A program made the translations under genes and the position numbers. 31,202 nucleotides of DNA from positions 1 through 31,202 of IMG/VR virus record IMGVR_UViG_3300031658_000062; one strand, written 5' to 3'. Every line of letters starts with the position of its first letter. Positions within the stretch are counted from its first letter, which is position 1. The notes below the pieces were generated by a model. That model worked only from the letters and a program-made list of their open reading frames with translations. It searched no databases and had not been told where the DNA came from. This DNA comes from a virus. Of the stretch, positions 19,784-27,576 are shown in pieces.

Positions 19784-21661
19784 ATGAACTATAATTTTAA
19801 TAAGAATAAGAAGGGGAAGTTAGATGGTGAATTTGTTAAGCACACTGCATGCCCACACTGTAACTCCGTTGATAATTTGGCTGTATACAGAGTCGTTGGG
19901 TCTAGCCCTGCTAGACATAATGCTACCTGTTGGGGGTGCAAGAGATACGAACCGAACCCACCGGGATTCTTAGGTATGGATAACAATCCAGCACATACAA
20001 ATGCTACCTACAGCAATCCCAATTTACACAGTGGTTCGGGGAGTTCTCACACAATGTCTATAGAACCAAGAGCAATACAATTCAACAAGAGTAATCTACT
20101 ACCTGTAGATAAGCTATCCAATCAGGACGTTCTGTCCGAATTTAAAACATTCCCTATAAGAGCAATACCCGATCGAGGACTAACGTTAGAAACATGTGAG
20201 CGGTATGGCGTGAGAGTCTCTCTAAGCCCTACTGACGGTGTTACAATCATTAGTCATATGTACCCATACCATACCCCTGTAACTGACAAGCTGAGTGGTT
20301 ACAACCAGCGTATCGTAGAAGGTAAGATCTTCTTTGCTAAAGGAGATAGAAAAAATGTTGGACTCTTTGGATCTCACATACCAAAGCAAGGAAAAACTCT
20401 TTACATTACTGAGGGAGAAATTGATGCAATGTCCCTCTATCAAGTCCTCAGGTCTTTATCTAACCTACCTGATTATTACCCCGCAGTTGTATCGCTTGCA
20501 CATGGAGCAGCTTCAGCAGTCCGAGATATCACCAATGATTACGAGTACGTTGACTCGTTTGACAAAGTTGTCCTCGTCTTTGACCAAGATGAAGCAGGAC
20601 AAGCATCCGTAAAAGATGTGTGCCAACTTCTTGCAGGTAAGGTTAGTATAGCTAAGCTCGCTGAGAAAGATCCTAATGCTATGATGATGTCAGGTAAATC
20701 AGCGGATCTTAAATGGTCAGTTGTAGCGCAAGCTAAGCCTTACATGCCAGACAATATAGTTAACTATGCTAATGCATGGGATAGATTTAAAAACTCTCGC
20801 AACCAAGAGTGTCATCTATTCCCCGACTCATACACAGGACTTAATGAAAAGACTTACGGTATGAGAGAAGGAGATCTTGTAGTAGTAACATCCGGTACAG
20901 GTATGGGTAAGACCCAGTTCCTTAGGGAACTTAAGTACCACTACTTCCACTCAACTGATTGGAAGATGGCTGACATAGCCTTAGAAGAAGATCTAGGTGA
21001 GAGTATGTCAGGTATGATGGCATTGCATCTAAACAAACGTATCTCTTTACCTGATGTACATGTAACAGAAGAAGAAGAGTTAGAAGCTTTTAACCATTTG
21101 TATAGTACAGAAAGATGGGACGGATACGATTTCTTTGGTGGCCTAGATGATGACACCTTGTTCAGTAAGCTACGATGGATGGCAGCTACAGGTAAGAAAG
21201 CTATATGGTTAGATCACCTATCAATTATTATCTCTGAGTTTGCTGACCAAGGTGATGAACGACAACGTATAGATATGATAATGACTAAGCTTGCAAGAAT
21301 GTGTAAAGAACTTAGCATCATTATAATTTTAGTAGTACACTTAAAAAAGACTAGTAATGGCACATCTTTTGAAGAAGGTGCAGTCCCATCACTAGATGAC
21401 CTCCGAGGTTCTGGAACCCTCAAGCAATTACCTATGACGATACTTGCACTCTCCCGAAACCAGCAGCACGAAGATCCCTTCTGTGCTAACACTTCAAAGA
21501 TCACAGTATTAAAATGTAGATTCACTGGCCGTACTGGCACCGCAGGATACTTACACTTCAATGCCGACACCGGACGAATGGTACCTATCCCTGAACCTGA
21601 TAACTATAATTCCAAAAAAACTGGGCAAGGCAATAAAGCTTACGTTGGAGGAGCGTATTAA
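19784..21661 (+). CDS. T7 gp4-type primase-helicase
   Basis: Start set at ATG 19784, six bases after AAAGGA; a TTG at 19688 would add 32 residues without a good site. The 625-residue protein synthesises primers and unwinds the replication fork. Seen in order: zinc-binding domain with CPHC (23-26) and CWGC (49-52); TOPRIM primase domain with LYITEGEIDA (about 206-215) and VLVFDQDEAG (about 263); then a RecA-like hexameric helicase with Walker A SGTGMGKT (about 370-377), followed by a Walker B-like A-I-W-L-D-H-L-S. Size and order match the phage gp4 family. It heads the replication operon and overlaps no real gene. Confidence 0.93.
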   Translation: MNYNFNKNKKGKLDGEFVKHTACPHCNSVDNLAVYRVVGSSPARHNATCWGCKRYEPNPPGFLGMDNNPAHTNATYSNPNLHSGSGSSHTMSIEPRAIQFNKSNLLPVDKLSNQDVLSEFKTFPIRAIPDRGLTLETCERYGVRVSLSPTDGVTIISHMYPYHTPVTDKLSGYNQRIVEGKIFFAKGDRKNVGLFGSHIPKQGKTLYITEGEIDAMSLYQVLRSLSNLPDYYPAVVSLAHGAASAVRDITNDYEYVDSFDKVVLVFDQDEAGQASVKDVCQLLAGKVSIAKLAEKDPNAMMMSGKSADLKWSVVAQAKPYMPDNIVNYANAWDRFKNSRNQECHLFPDSYTGLNEKTYGMREGDLVVVTSGTGMGKTQFLRELKYHYFHSTDWKMADIALEEDLGESMSGMMALHLNKRISLPDVHVTEEEELEAFNHLYSTERWDGYDFFGGLDDDTLFSKLRWMAATGKKAIWLDHLSIIISEFADQGDERQRIDMIMTKLARMCKELSIIIILVVHLKKTSNGTSFEEGAVPSLDDLRGSGTLKQLPMTILALSRNQQHEDPFCANTSKITVLKCRFTGRTGTAGYLHFNADTGRMVPIPEPDNYNSKKTGQGNKAYVGGAY

Positions 21662-21662
21662 T

Positions 21663-22097
21663 ATGAAAGATAAAAGAAAAGATTACCACCACCTACTCGA
21701 TCCCAAAGAACCTTGTGGGGAATATATTGAACTCCCTAAACAAACTGTTGTCATATTAAAACAATCAAATAATAATAATAATAATAACCTAGGAAATAAA
21801 ATGAAAACATTATATAAGATCGGTCGCTTCCTTAAGCGTTTAGCATTAGCCCCACTATTTATTATTGTAGAGATAACTCTTTGCTCATTGTTGTTAGCTC
21901 TTTTTATTACTGGAACACTCTTAAGTATTTTTACAGGTAAAGACTATTCTAAAATCTTAGTAGAGACTGTACAAGAAAAAGGATTCTTTGATGACATTAT
22001 TCAAAAAGAATCTGTACCAGTTGATATAAAGCCAAACACAACTAAGAAGGCTACTAAAAATGCCACACCTAAGAAACGATCAACTAAGAAATCATAA
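21663..22097 (+). CDS. Membrane protein with Asn-repeat lead and second internal start
   Basis: GGAGGAG (21647-21653) directs the ATG at 21663 (145 residues). A second site AGGA (21791-21794) precedes an in-frame ATG at 21801 that would give 98 residues. The segment between the starts encodes a polar lead ending in a run of Asn codons (AAT repeats at about 21767-21785). The common part has one strong hydrophobic span (about 22 residues from LAPLFIIVEITLC), a soluble segment and a Lys/Thr-rich basic tail. Two products differing by the lead are likely. Function unknown. Confidence 0.65.
   Translation: MKDKRKDYHHLLDPKEPCGEYIELPKQTVVILKQSNNNNNNNLGNKMKTLYKIGRFLKRLALAPLFIIVEITLCSLLLALFITGTLLSIFTGKDYSKILVETVQEKGFFDDIIQKESVPVDIKPNTTKKATKNATPKKRSTKKS
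21767..21787 (+). repeat. AAT trinucleotide microsatellite
   Basis: About six to seven tandem AAT units inside the lead of the membrane-protein gene, coding for consecutive Asn. Length changes would keep the frame but alter the distance between the two start codons. Confidence 0.7.
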
Positions 22098-22263
22098 CAG
22101 TTTAGACTGCCCTAACTGTGGTAAATTTATATCAGAAACTTTTGTAGACATAGGACACTGTCCTTGGTGCCAAGATATTATACCTACCTACGAAGAAGAA
22201 ACATCTAATAAAGATTTTAATGAAACTTTAAACGATGGAGAGTTTGATGAATTTCAATTATAA
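22060..22263 (+). CDS. Zinc-ribbon-like small protein, 67 aa
   Basis: Starts inside the previous gene. Contains CPNCGKF (about 17-23) and HCPWC (about 33-37), a four-cysteine arrangement typical of a zinc ribbon, followed by a strongly acidic tail. AGAAGG lies about 12 bases upstream. Such small zinc proteins in phage replication regions often bind nucleic acid or host transcription proteins, but no specific family is recognised. Confidence 0.65.
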   Translation: MPHLRNDQLRNHNSLDCPNCGKFISETFVDIGHCPWCQDIIPTYEEETSNKDFNETLNDGEFDEFQL

Positions 22264-22675
22264 ATTATATAGTAGTAAAGACATTCTTAAGAAACGTGAA
22301 TTTAATTTAGAAAAAGCTAAGCTAGGTAAACCTGTAGTAACACATAGTGGAGACAAGGTACAAATCCTAAAGTATGATATGGTTGGAACTTATCCCATAC
22401 TTGCTGTAAGAACTACTACGATAGGTAGCGAAATAATTATTCGGGTATTAGAAAACGGATCTTATATAGAATATCTTCCCAATCTTCTTGGTAGAGTACC
22501 TTCCCAACCACTACCCAAGTTACTATTAGTATTAGAACCTGTAGTTAAATGGTATAATTTGTATGAAAATTATATAGGTCCCTACCACGATTGTGAAAAA
22601 TGGGCTTTAAAACATTCTAAGGGAAAGTATTATAAAGAATATGTTGAAACTAGATCTGTAACTATTTATGTGTAG
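22247..22675 (+). CDS. Hypothetical protein, 142 aa
   Basis: ATG at 22247 preferred because GGAGAG (22237-22242) precedes it; ATG at 22235 would add four residues. Overlaps the zinc-ribbon gene by 17 bases. Soluble, with a central beta-rich part (around GDKVQILKYDMVGTYPILAV) and aromatic-basic C-terminus. No motif recognised. Confidence 0.65.
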   Translation: MNFNYKLYSSKDILKKREFNLEKAKLGKPVVTHSGDKVQILKYDMVGTYPILAVRTTTIGSEIIIRVLENGSYIEYLPNLLGRVPSQPLPKLLLVLEPVVKWYNLYENYIGPYHDCEKWALKHSKGKYYKEYVETRSVTIYV

Positions 22676-22877
22676 TGAAGACGAACGTATACAAGATATC
22701 AAAGACGAAAGGACAGTGTGCCCTCACTCAAGTGATGGTAAACATTCTTGGATAGTATACGGAGGTGGCTACACTACATACCTTGACGAAGATGTAGAAA
22801 AAGTAGATCGTGTATATGGATCCAGTAGGTTGTGTCACGATTGTGACTACATAGAGGAACATGTAAGGAGTAGTTAG
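22668..22877 (+). CDS. Small Cys/His protein, 69 aa
   Basis: Overlaps the preceding stop by 8 bases. Contains CPHSSDGKHSW and LCHDCDY, so a Cys-His zinc site is plausible. Acidic overall. It ends three bases before the DNA polymerase start and carries that gene's GGAG site. No family recognised. Confidence 0.6.
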   Translation: MCSEDERIQDIKDERTVCPHSSDGKHSWIVYGGGYTTYLDEDVEKVDRVYGSSRLCHDCDYIEEHVRSS

Positions 22878-22880
22878 TCT

Positions 22881-24833
22881 ATGAGAAAAATCATCCTTGA
22901 TATTGAGGGTAATAATCTTTACCCTCAAGTCACTGTCCTCCACTGTGCAGTAGCCACAGACTTACAGACCAACGAGACTTTTACATTCAGACCTAAGCAA
23001 ATGATAGATGGAACATTCACTAAGTTCTTAGATGAGTGTGATTTTATTGCTTGCCATTACGGCACTGGATTTGATTTCCCTGCAATGGAGAAAGTACTCG
23101 GTTGGACTCCCGCCAAAGAAGAATACTTATTTGATACTCTTGTTTACTCAAGGATACTTAACCCCGATAGATCTACACCTCGTGGTGCTAAGTCAGCACA
23201 CAGTGTAGAAGCTTGGGGTGTAAGATTAGGAGTACCTAAGCCTAAGTACGAGCAGTGGGAAACATTTGATGAAGAGATGATGTATCGTTGTAATCAAGAT
23301 ACATATATCCAAACAGCAATGTACCGTATGCTTAACACAGAAGCTGGATTCAATGAGTCATTCTTTGATCCTCGTAACCCCGAGGGATATAAACCTAATG
23401 AGCCTAACTGGTCTGAGTCAATTACTCAAGAGCATATGTCTTCTTACATAATGTTTCAACAGCAGATGAATGGTTGTAACTTTGAGTATGAGAAAGCTTT
23501 AGAGTATGTCCATACATTAGAAATGTTTGCTGAAGAAAAAGCTGAGTACATCTTACGTAACATACCACAATCTTGTAGTCAGAAAGGTGTAACAATCTCA
23601 GAACCTTTTAAGAAAAATGGTGAGTATAAGAAAACAGTACTAGATTGGTATGGAGAAGAAGCAACAGTCTCTGGACCATTCTCTCGTATTGAGTGGCACA
23701 CCCTGAACCTCAACTCACCACTTCAACTTAAAGAATGGTTGTATACAATAGGGTGGGTACCTGATGAATGGAACTATAAGAAAGATCCTAGGGGTAGGGA
23801 AATTAAAGATGAATCAGGTGAGAAAATAAAGACCTCTCCTAAAATATCTCAATCATCTCTAGACTTACTTGACGGCTACTTAGGGGAGTGTATCTCTTAT
23901 CGTAACAAAGCTAACCATAAAAAGAATCAGATAGCTGGATTGATACGACGGACACCTACAGACACTATGAGAGTGCCAGCAGGTGCTAACCCTATAGGTA
24001 CCCCTACTAGACGGATGAAGCATAGTGGTGTAGCTAATATACCTAAGGCCACCTCCAATAAAGAAGGTAGTCTTGTATGGTTCCCCGGTAAGCAGAACCC
24101 TTTCTTTGGTACAGAGATGAGGTCTCTATTCTCAGCACCTGAGGGTAAAGTTTTAGTAGGACGTGATGCTGCTGGACTAGAGTTCAGAGTGTTTGCACAC
24201 TACGTAAATAACCAAACTCTTATAGACACAGTGTTAGGTGGAGACATACACTCCTACAACCAAGAAATGGCTGGCTTACCTACTCGTGACAAAGCTAAGA
24301 CTTTTATCTATGCATTCTTATTTGGTGCAGGTGATTGGAAGATGGGTGATATAGTAGACCCTACTGCCTCTGATGAGATGAAAAAAATCTTAGGTAAAGA
24401 AGCTAAAGATAAATTCCTTAAAGCTATCCCCGGTCTAGGAGAACTTATTAAAGGTGTAAAGAAAGCTTCACAACGTGGTTGGTTAAAGACTTTAGACGGT
24501 GGTTGCTTACGTATGAGACGTGGTGACAACGGTCGTATAGCTGAGAACAAAGCCCTCAACGTACTCTGTCAAGGTGGTGGTGCAATAGTAATGACCTACG
24601 CTAGGATATGGGTATGGAAAGAGATAGAGAAACGTGGTTGGATAGCTAGTGGTAAAGCACTTAAAGTTTTAGACTACCATGATGAAGAGACTTGGGAATG
24701 TGACATAGATATATCCGAGGAAGTTGCGGAACTTCTAGTCAGATCTATAGTCGAAGCAGGTATATATTATAACATGAACATACCACTCGATGCTAATGCA
24801 CAGATTGGTAAGACTTGGGCGGAGATACACTAA
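22881..24833 (+). CDS. A-family DNA polymerase, T7 gp5-type
   Basis: 650 residues, replicating phage DNA with proofreading. The exonuclease domain shows D7 and E9 in ILDIEGN, then CHYGTGFDFPA, and HSVEAWGVRLG followed by R-C-N-Q-D. Polymerase motif A is GRDAAGLEFR (about 427-436), motif B RDKAKTFIYAFLFGAG (about 468-483) and motif C Y-H-D-E (about 600). The Tyr of motif B is kept as in T7. The protein is some 50 residues shorter than T7 polymerase, so a T7-type thioredoxin-binding insertion may be reduced or absent; this needs alignment. GGAG at 22867 is its ribosome-binding site. Co-directional with primase-helicase and exonuclease. Confidence 0.95.
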   Translation: MRKIILDIEGNNLYPQVTVLHCAVATDLQTNETFTFRPKQMIDGTFTKFLDECDFIACHYGTGFDFPAMEKVLGWTPAKEEYLFDTLVYSRILNPDRSTPRGAKSAHSVEAWGVRLGVPKPKYEQWETFDEEMMYRCNQDTYIQTAMYRMLNTEAGFNESFFDPRNPEGYKPNEPNWSESITQEHMSSYIMFQQQMNGCNFEYEKALEYVHTLEMFAEEKAEYILRNIPQSCSQKGVTISEPFKKNGEYKKTVLDWYGEEATVSGPFSRIEWHTLNLNSPLQLKEWLYTIGWVPDEWNYKKDPRGREIKDESGEKIKTSPKISQSSLDLLDGYLGECISYRNKANHKKNQIAGLIRRTPTDTMRVPAGANPIGTPTRRMKHSGVANIPKATSNKEGSLVWFPGKQNPFFGTEMRSLFSAPEGKVLVGRDAAGLEFRVFAHYVNNQTLIDTVLGGDIHSYNQEMAGLPTRDKAKTFIYAFLFGAGDWKMGDIVDPTASDEMKKILGKEAKDKFLKAIPGLGELIKGVKKASQRGWLKTLDGGCLRMRRGDNGRIAENKALNVLCQGGGAIVMTYARIWVWKEIEKRGWIASGKALKVLDYHDEETWECDIDISEEVAELLVRSIVEAGIYYNMNIPLDANAQIGKTWAEIH

Positions 24834-24834
24834 C

Positions 24835-25068
24835 ATGAATATTTATTTAATCTCACAAGATAGAAATAGTAATTGGGATACCTACGATAGTTTTGTAGCT
24901 GTATCTGCATCAGAAGATCTTGCTAGAAAGCTACTACCGGAAGGACCGGAAGACCCCGATATAGATGTGTGGACTGATAGTGAGTTTGTCAGAGTTTGGT
25001 TAGTAGGTACGGCAGATAGTAAATATGAAGAAGGTGACATACTCTGTACTAGTTTTAATGCAGGGTAA
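24835..25068 (+). CDS. Small conserved-type phage protein (YLISQ...DTYDS)
   Basis: GGAG (24821-24824) sits 10 bases before ATG 24835, two bases after the polymerase stop. 77 residues beginning MNIYLISQDRNSNWDTYDSF and ending CTSFNAG. This start/end pattern is one I know from a family of small uncharacterised phage and bacterial proteins with NDYDTYDSAVV near the N-terminus. Soluble and acidic. Function unknown. Confidence 0.7.
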   Translation: MNIYLISQDRNSNWDTYDSFVAVSASEDLARKLLPEGPEDPDIDVWTDSEFVRVWLVGTADSKYEEGDILCTSFNAG

Positions 25069-25079
25069 AGGAGATTAGT

Positions 25080-25313
25080 ATGTGGATAGTTGCAGAAGAT
25101 TGTTATCACGGTAACGCAGTAAGAGATGATTTACTTTTTTATAGTATCTCTGATGCTGAGAAGTATCTATTACATGCCGATAACGAACGTTTAATGGTTC
25201 AAAAATTAGTACCTATGTCCCATCCTTTCATAGACTCTCAAGGTAGATGTAATATTTGTAAAGCTCGAGGAGAACTTGGCCTCATACCTATAAAATGTGA
25301 AGAACATTTCTAA
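25080..25313 (+). CDS. Hypothetical protein with C-terminal CxxC-CxxH motif
   Basis: AAAGGAG directly upstream. 77 residues; the end carries CNICKARGELGLIPIKCEEH, a Cys-x2-Cys...Cys-x2-His arrangement suited to one zinc ion. The N-terminal part is acidic-aromatic. The same short metal motif recurs in the next small gene, suggesting duplication. Confidence 0.7.
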   Translation: MWIVAEDCYHGNAVRDDLLFYSISDAEKYLLHADNERLMVQKLVPMSHPFIDSQGRCNICKARGELGLIPIKCEEHF

Positions 25314-25350
25314 TACAAAACTATAGACAAGAATAAAAAGAGGTTAATGT

Positions 25351-25476
25351 GTGGATAGATTACATGCACCACAACATATTTGTAGTATCTGTATGGCATT
25401 AAAAGAAGTACACCCTTTTCATAAAAAAATCTTATGTAAAAAACATAATAAAAAGAGATTAGTATGTATTCAATAA
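25351..25476 (+). CDS. 41-aa zinc-finger-like protein, GTG start
   Basis: GTG start seven bases after AGAGG. The peptide contains CSIC (11-14) and CKKH (29-32), the same CxxC-CxxH pattern as the C-terminus of the previous gene, with a Lys-rich end. It overlaps the next start by 13 bases. Accepted because motif, ribosome-binding site and overlap pattern agree. Probably binds zinc; role unknown. Confidence 0.55.
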   Translation: MDRLHAPQHICSICMALKEVHPFHKKILCKKHNKKRLVCIQ

Positions 25477-25649
25477 TAGATATCACAATATTTGGGGACA
25501 AGTCTGTAGGAAAAATACATGATACAGAAAAAAAAGCTTCTGAAGAACTGGTAAAATTAACAACTACAGATAACTCTCTACAAGTTATACATGTACCTAC
25601 ATACAGTACTCTAAAACAAAAAACTATAAACAATAATAAAAGGAAGTAA
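25464..25649 (+). CDS. Hypothetical protein, 61 aa
   Basis: AGAG upstream; starts inside the zinc-finger ORF. Small, Lys/Thr-rich, no Cys, no membrane span, basic Asn/Lys tail (NNNKRK). Five bases before the next gene. No family recognised. Confidence 0.55.
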   Translation: MYSIIDITIFGDKSVGKIHDTEKKASEELVKLTTTDNSLQVIHVPTYSTLKQKTINNNKRK

Positions 25650-25654
25650 ATAAC

Positions 25655-26272
25655 ATGGCTATAACATTCGGAACTGGTGGTGGAAATAACAACGAACGTG
25701 CAGAAGACGGTACATATATGAGCCGCTTAATCGGTATCGTTGACCTACGTTTACAACCTGCTGGTCAGTATACTGTAGGCGGTAAGACTCAAGAGATTAA
25801 AGCAGGTAATAAACTTGCCCTAGTATATGAGCTAACCACTACACTAGATGAGAACGGCATACCACTACAACAGTTCGAGACACCTAACAATATCTTAGGT
25901 GAGAAAGCTACAATGACTAAGCGTATGATGTCTATGGATCCATCAGGTATTAAGACAGACAGTCACCGTAATCCTCTAGGCCTACTAGGCACAGCTTGTA
26001 TGGTTGGTGTAGGATCTACCTCAGGTGGTAATGCTAAGGTAGCGTCAGTAACAGCAGCACCTAATGGTATTCCTGTAGCAGCAGCTACTCTTACACCGTA
26101 CGTATTTGATTGGGATGAGCCTAACATGGAGACTTATGACAAGCTTCCCGGCCTCATTAAGTACAAACTACATCAAGCAGTAGAGTTTAAAGATTCTCCA
26201 CTACATCTTGCTATGCTACTAGGTGGATATGAAGATCCTCTAAACAAAGAAGAAAAAGAAACTTCTTACTAG
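25655..26272 (+). CDS. Probable ssDNA-binding protein
   Basis: AAAAGGAAG upstream gives a strong site. 205 residues beginning with a Gly/Asn-rich flexible lead, then EDGTYMSRLIGIVDLRLQP, K-L-A-L-V-Y-E-L, LLGTACMVGVGS and a final acidic stretch (EDPLNKEEKETSY). The D/E-G-T-Y-x-x-R-L-V/I-x-I-V-D-L-G pattern is that of a phage protein family placed with ssDNA-binding proteins. The acidic C-terminus resembles the protein-interaction tails of T7 gp2.5 and SSB. Position between polymerase and exonuclease fits replication or recombination. I cannot confirm the fold. Confidence 0.65.
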   Translation: MAITFGTGGGNNNERAEDGTYMSRLIGIVDLRLQPAGQYTVGGKTQEIKAGNKLALVYELTTTLDENGIPLQQFETPNNILGEKATMTKRMMSMDPSGIKTDSHRNPLGLLGTACMVGVGSTSGGNAKVASVTAAPNGIPVAAATLTPYVFDWDEPNMETYDKLPGLIKYKLHQAVEFKDSPLHLAMLLGGYEDPLNKEEKETSY

Positions 26273-26273
26273 T

Positions 26274-26570
26274 ATGAGTTCTTCAGATGAGCTACTTGAA
26301 TCTCGTCTGATTCTAGAAGAATCACGTGGTCCGATGCAGAGATTATCTTCTTCGGACTTACTAGAAGCAAGCGAGTACGAAGCACCGTATAATCCAGACT
26401 ATCCTCACAGACGTAACGGATTCAAGCATAGTAAAAGAGTAATGCAAGTCTTTGCTCAAAGATCTGTTATACAGAAAGAGTTTGATAGGGTAGCCAGTAT
26501 AACTATAGCAGACCCAATGGATTACATGGCTACATATGCAGATGAGGTGATAAGATGGAAGAAGATCTAG
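26274..26570 (+). CDS. Hypothetical protein, 98 aa
   Basis: Starts two bases after the previous stop, without a clear ribosome-binding site, so it may be read by re-initiation. Charged; N-terminal half Ser/Leu/Glu-rich with LLESRLILEESRG and LLEASEYE repeats, C-terminal half basic then acidic. No motif. Overlaps the next gene by 16 bases. Confidence 0.6.
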   Translation: MSSSDELLESRLILEESRGPMQRLSSSDLLEASEYEAPYNPDYPHRRNGFKHSKRVMQVFAQRSVIQKEFDRVASITIADPMDYMATYADEVIRWKKI

Positions 26571-26779
26571 GGTTTACTGACGACTGGGATTGTAAAAAGT
26601 GGGTACATAAAAGAAGTGGTGTCAGGTATTTCCTAATGTGTAATGCCAATGTTTATACTACTAACCCAAAATTTATTGAGACTGCTGTTTATTCTAATGA
26701 GGCTGGTGAAATATTCTCAAGACCTTGGTCAGAGTTTATAGAAAAATTTATCCCTGAGGAGACAAGCGATGACATCTAA
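26555..26779 (+). CDS. Small protein resembling DUF1653
   Basis: GAGGTG upstream. 74 residues with WVHKRSGVRYFLMC, then TAVYSNEAGEIFSRPWSEFI. The order H-K-x-S-G-x-x-Y ... V-Y-x-x-x-x-G-x-x-x-x-R-P-x-x-E-F is that of the DUF1653 fold, a small domain common in phage and bacterial proteins of unknown role. Overlaps neighbours by a few bases on both sides. Confidence 0.6.
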   Translation: MEEDLGFTDDWDCKKWVHKRSGVRYFLMCNANVYTTNPKFIETAVYSNEAGEIFSRPWSEFIEKFIPEETSDDI

Positions 26780-27038
26780 TAGTATAAATAAAATATATGA
26801 ATATTGGTTAATGGCTGGTTGGTTATATTACCACGGCATATTTGAAGAAGATATGGTCCAATCTCCTTGGGAGGATTATAACTACGATGAAGCTACACAA
26901 CTATTGCTAGAGCACTGGGATAAAGTAGACCACCCACTTAAGTACCTAGCCGATGAAGAAGATCTAAGAGCAGGTACTGGATTTGCTATACAATATCCTA
27001 AAGAGATTATAGAAAAGGCCAAGGTATGGAAGATCTAA
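26769..27038 (+). CDS. Hypothetical acidic protein, 89 aa
   Basis: GAGGAG upstream; overlaps the previous stop by 11 bases. Aromatic and acidic (around YWLMAGWLYYHGIFEEDMV), no cysteines, no clear membrane span despite its aromatic start. No family recognised. Confidence 0.6.
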   Translation: MTSNSINKIYEYWLMAGWLYYHGIFEEDMVQSPWEDYNYDEATQLLLEHWDKVDHPLKYLADEEDLRAGTGFAIQYPKEIIEKAKVWKI

Positions 27039-27121
27039 AAATAATACTAAGTGTACTAAGTTTGATATTCGTGTGCATAGTATGGATTGTTGTTAAGAAC
27101 GGTAACGATGACGAGGAGTAG
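27026..27121 (+). CDS. 31-aa single-TM micropeptide
   Basis: Starts inside the end of the previous gene behind AAGG. Translates with a single hydrophobic span (LKIILSVLSLIFVCIVWIVV) and a charged tail NGNDDEE. Its stop codon lies within the GAGGAG-TAG that also serves the next gene. A typical small phage membrane peptide; moderately supported. Confidence 0.5.
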   Translation: MEDLKIILSVLSLIFVCIVWIVVKNGNDDEE

Positions 27122-27127
27122 TACAAC

Positions 27128-27355
27128 ATGGGTACTGTAGATAAAACTAAAAATATATTTATAGGTGTTATGTACAGAGAAGATAAGAAAGCTTTCGTAG
27201 CACAGTGCCAATTGCGTAATGAAAAAGTATATAAATCTTTTAGTACAGAGAACGAAGCTGTCGCATTTTATTGGAAGACTAAGATAGAAGAGTTAGAAAA
27301 ATTTAGGGACCAAGAATTAAGATTACTTTATAGGAGGAGTGAACTATGCAAATAA
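27128..27355 (+). CDS. Stand-alone AP2-like domain protein
   Basis: GAGGAG lies 10 bases upstream. 75 residues: GVMYREDKKAFVAQCQLRN then Y-K-S-F-S-T-E-N-E-A-V-A-F-Y, which matches the three-strand-plus-helix pattern of AP2/ERF-like DNA-binding domains (G-V-x-Y... W/F-x-A... G-x-F-x-T-x-E-E-A-x-x-A-Y). In phages this domain is usually fused to an HNH homing endonuclease; here it stands alone with a charged helix at the end. Likely binds DNA. Confidence 0.6.
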   Translation: MGTVDKTKNIFIGVMYREDKKAFVAQCQLRNEKVYKSFSTENEAVAFYWKTKIEELEKFRDQELRLLYRRSELCK

Positions 27356-27576
27356 ATTATAAAAGTACACAGTTAGAATACCTATTAGAACTTCATAGTA
27401 TAACACCTATATCCTTTGTCAACGTATCCCGCGACGATTTTATAACTATAAAAGATGAGATCTTTGCCAAAAAATTAGACGACGGAAGTAGTAGTCATTG
27501 GGTAGGTATAAAGGAAAGTTTCTCTGTACACTCAGATGTTTGGCAAGACGATTTTGAGGAACTTTATTCATGCTAG
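27346..27576 (+). CDS. Hypothetical protein, 76 aa
   Basis: AGGAGGAG ends seven bases before the ATG, which lies inside the end of the AP2-like gene. Acidic soluble product without motif, ending DDFEELYSC. It overlaps the exonuclease start by 7 bases. Confidence 0.6.
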   Translation: MQINYKSTQLEYLLELHSITPISFVNVSRDDFITIKDEIFAKKLDDGSSSHWVGIKESFSVHSDVWQDDFEELYSC

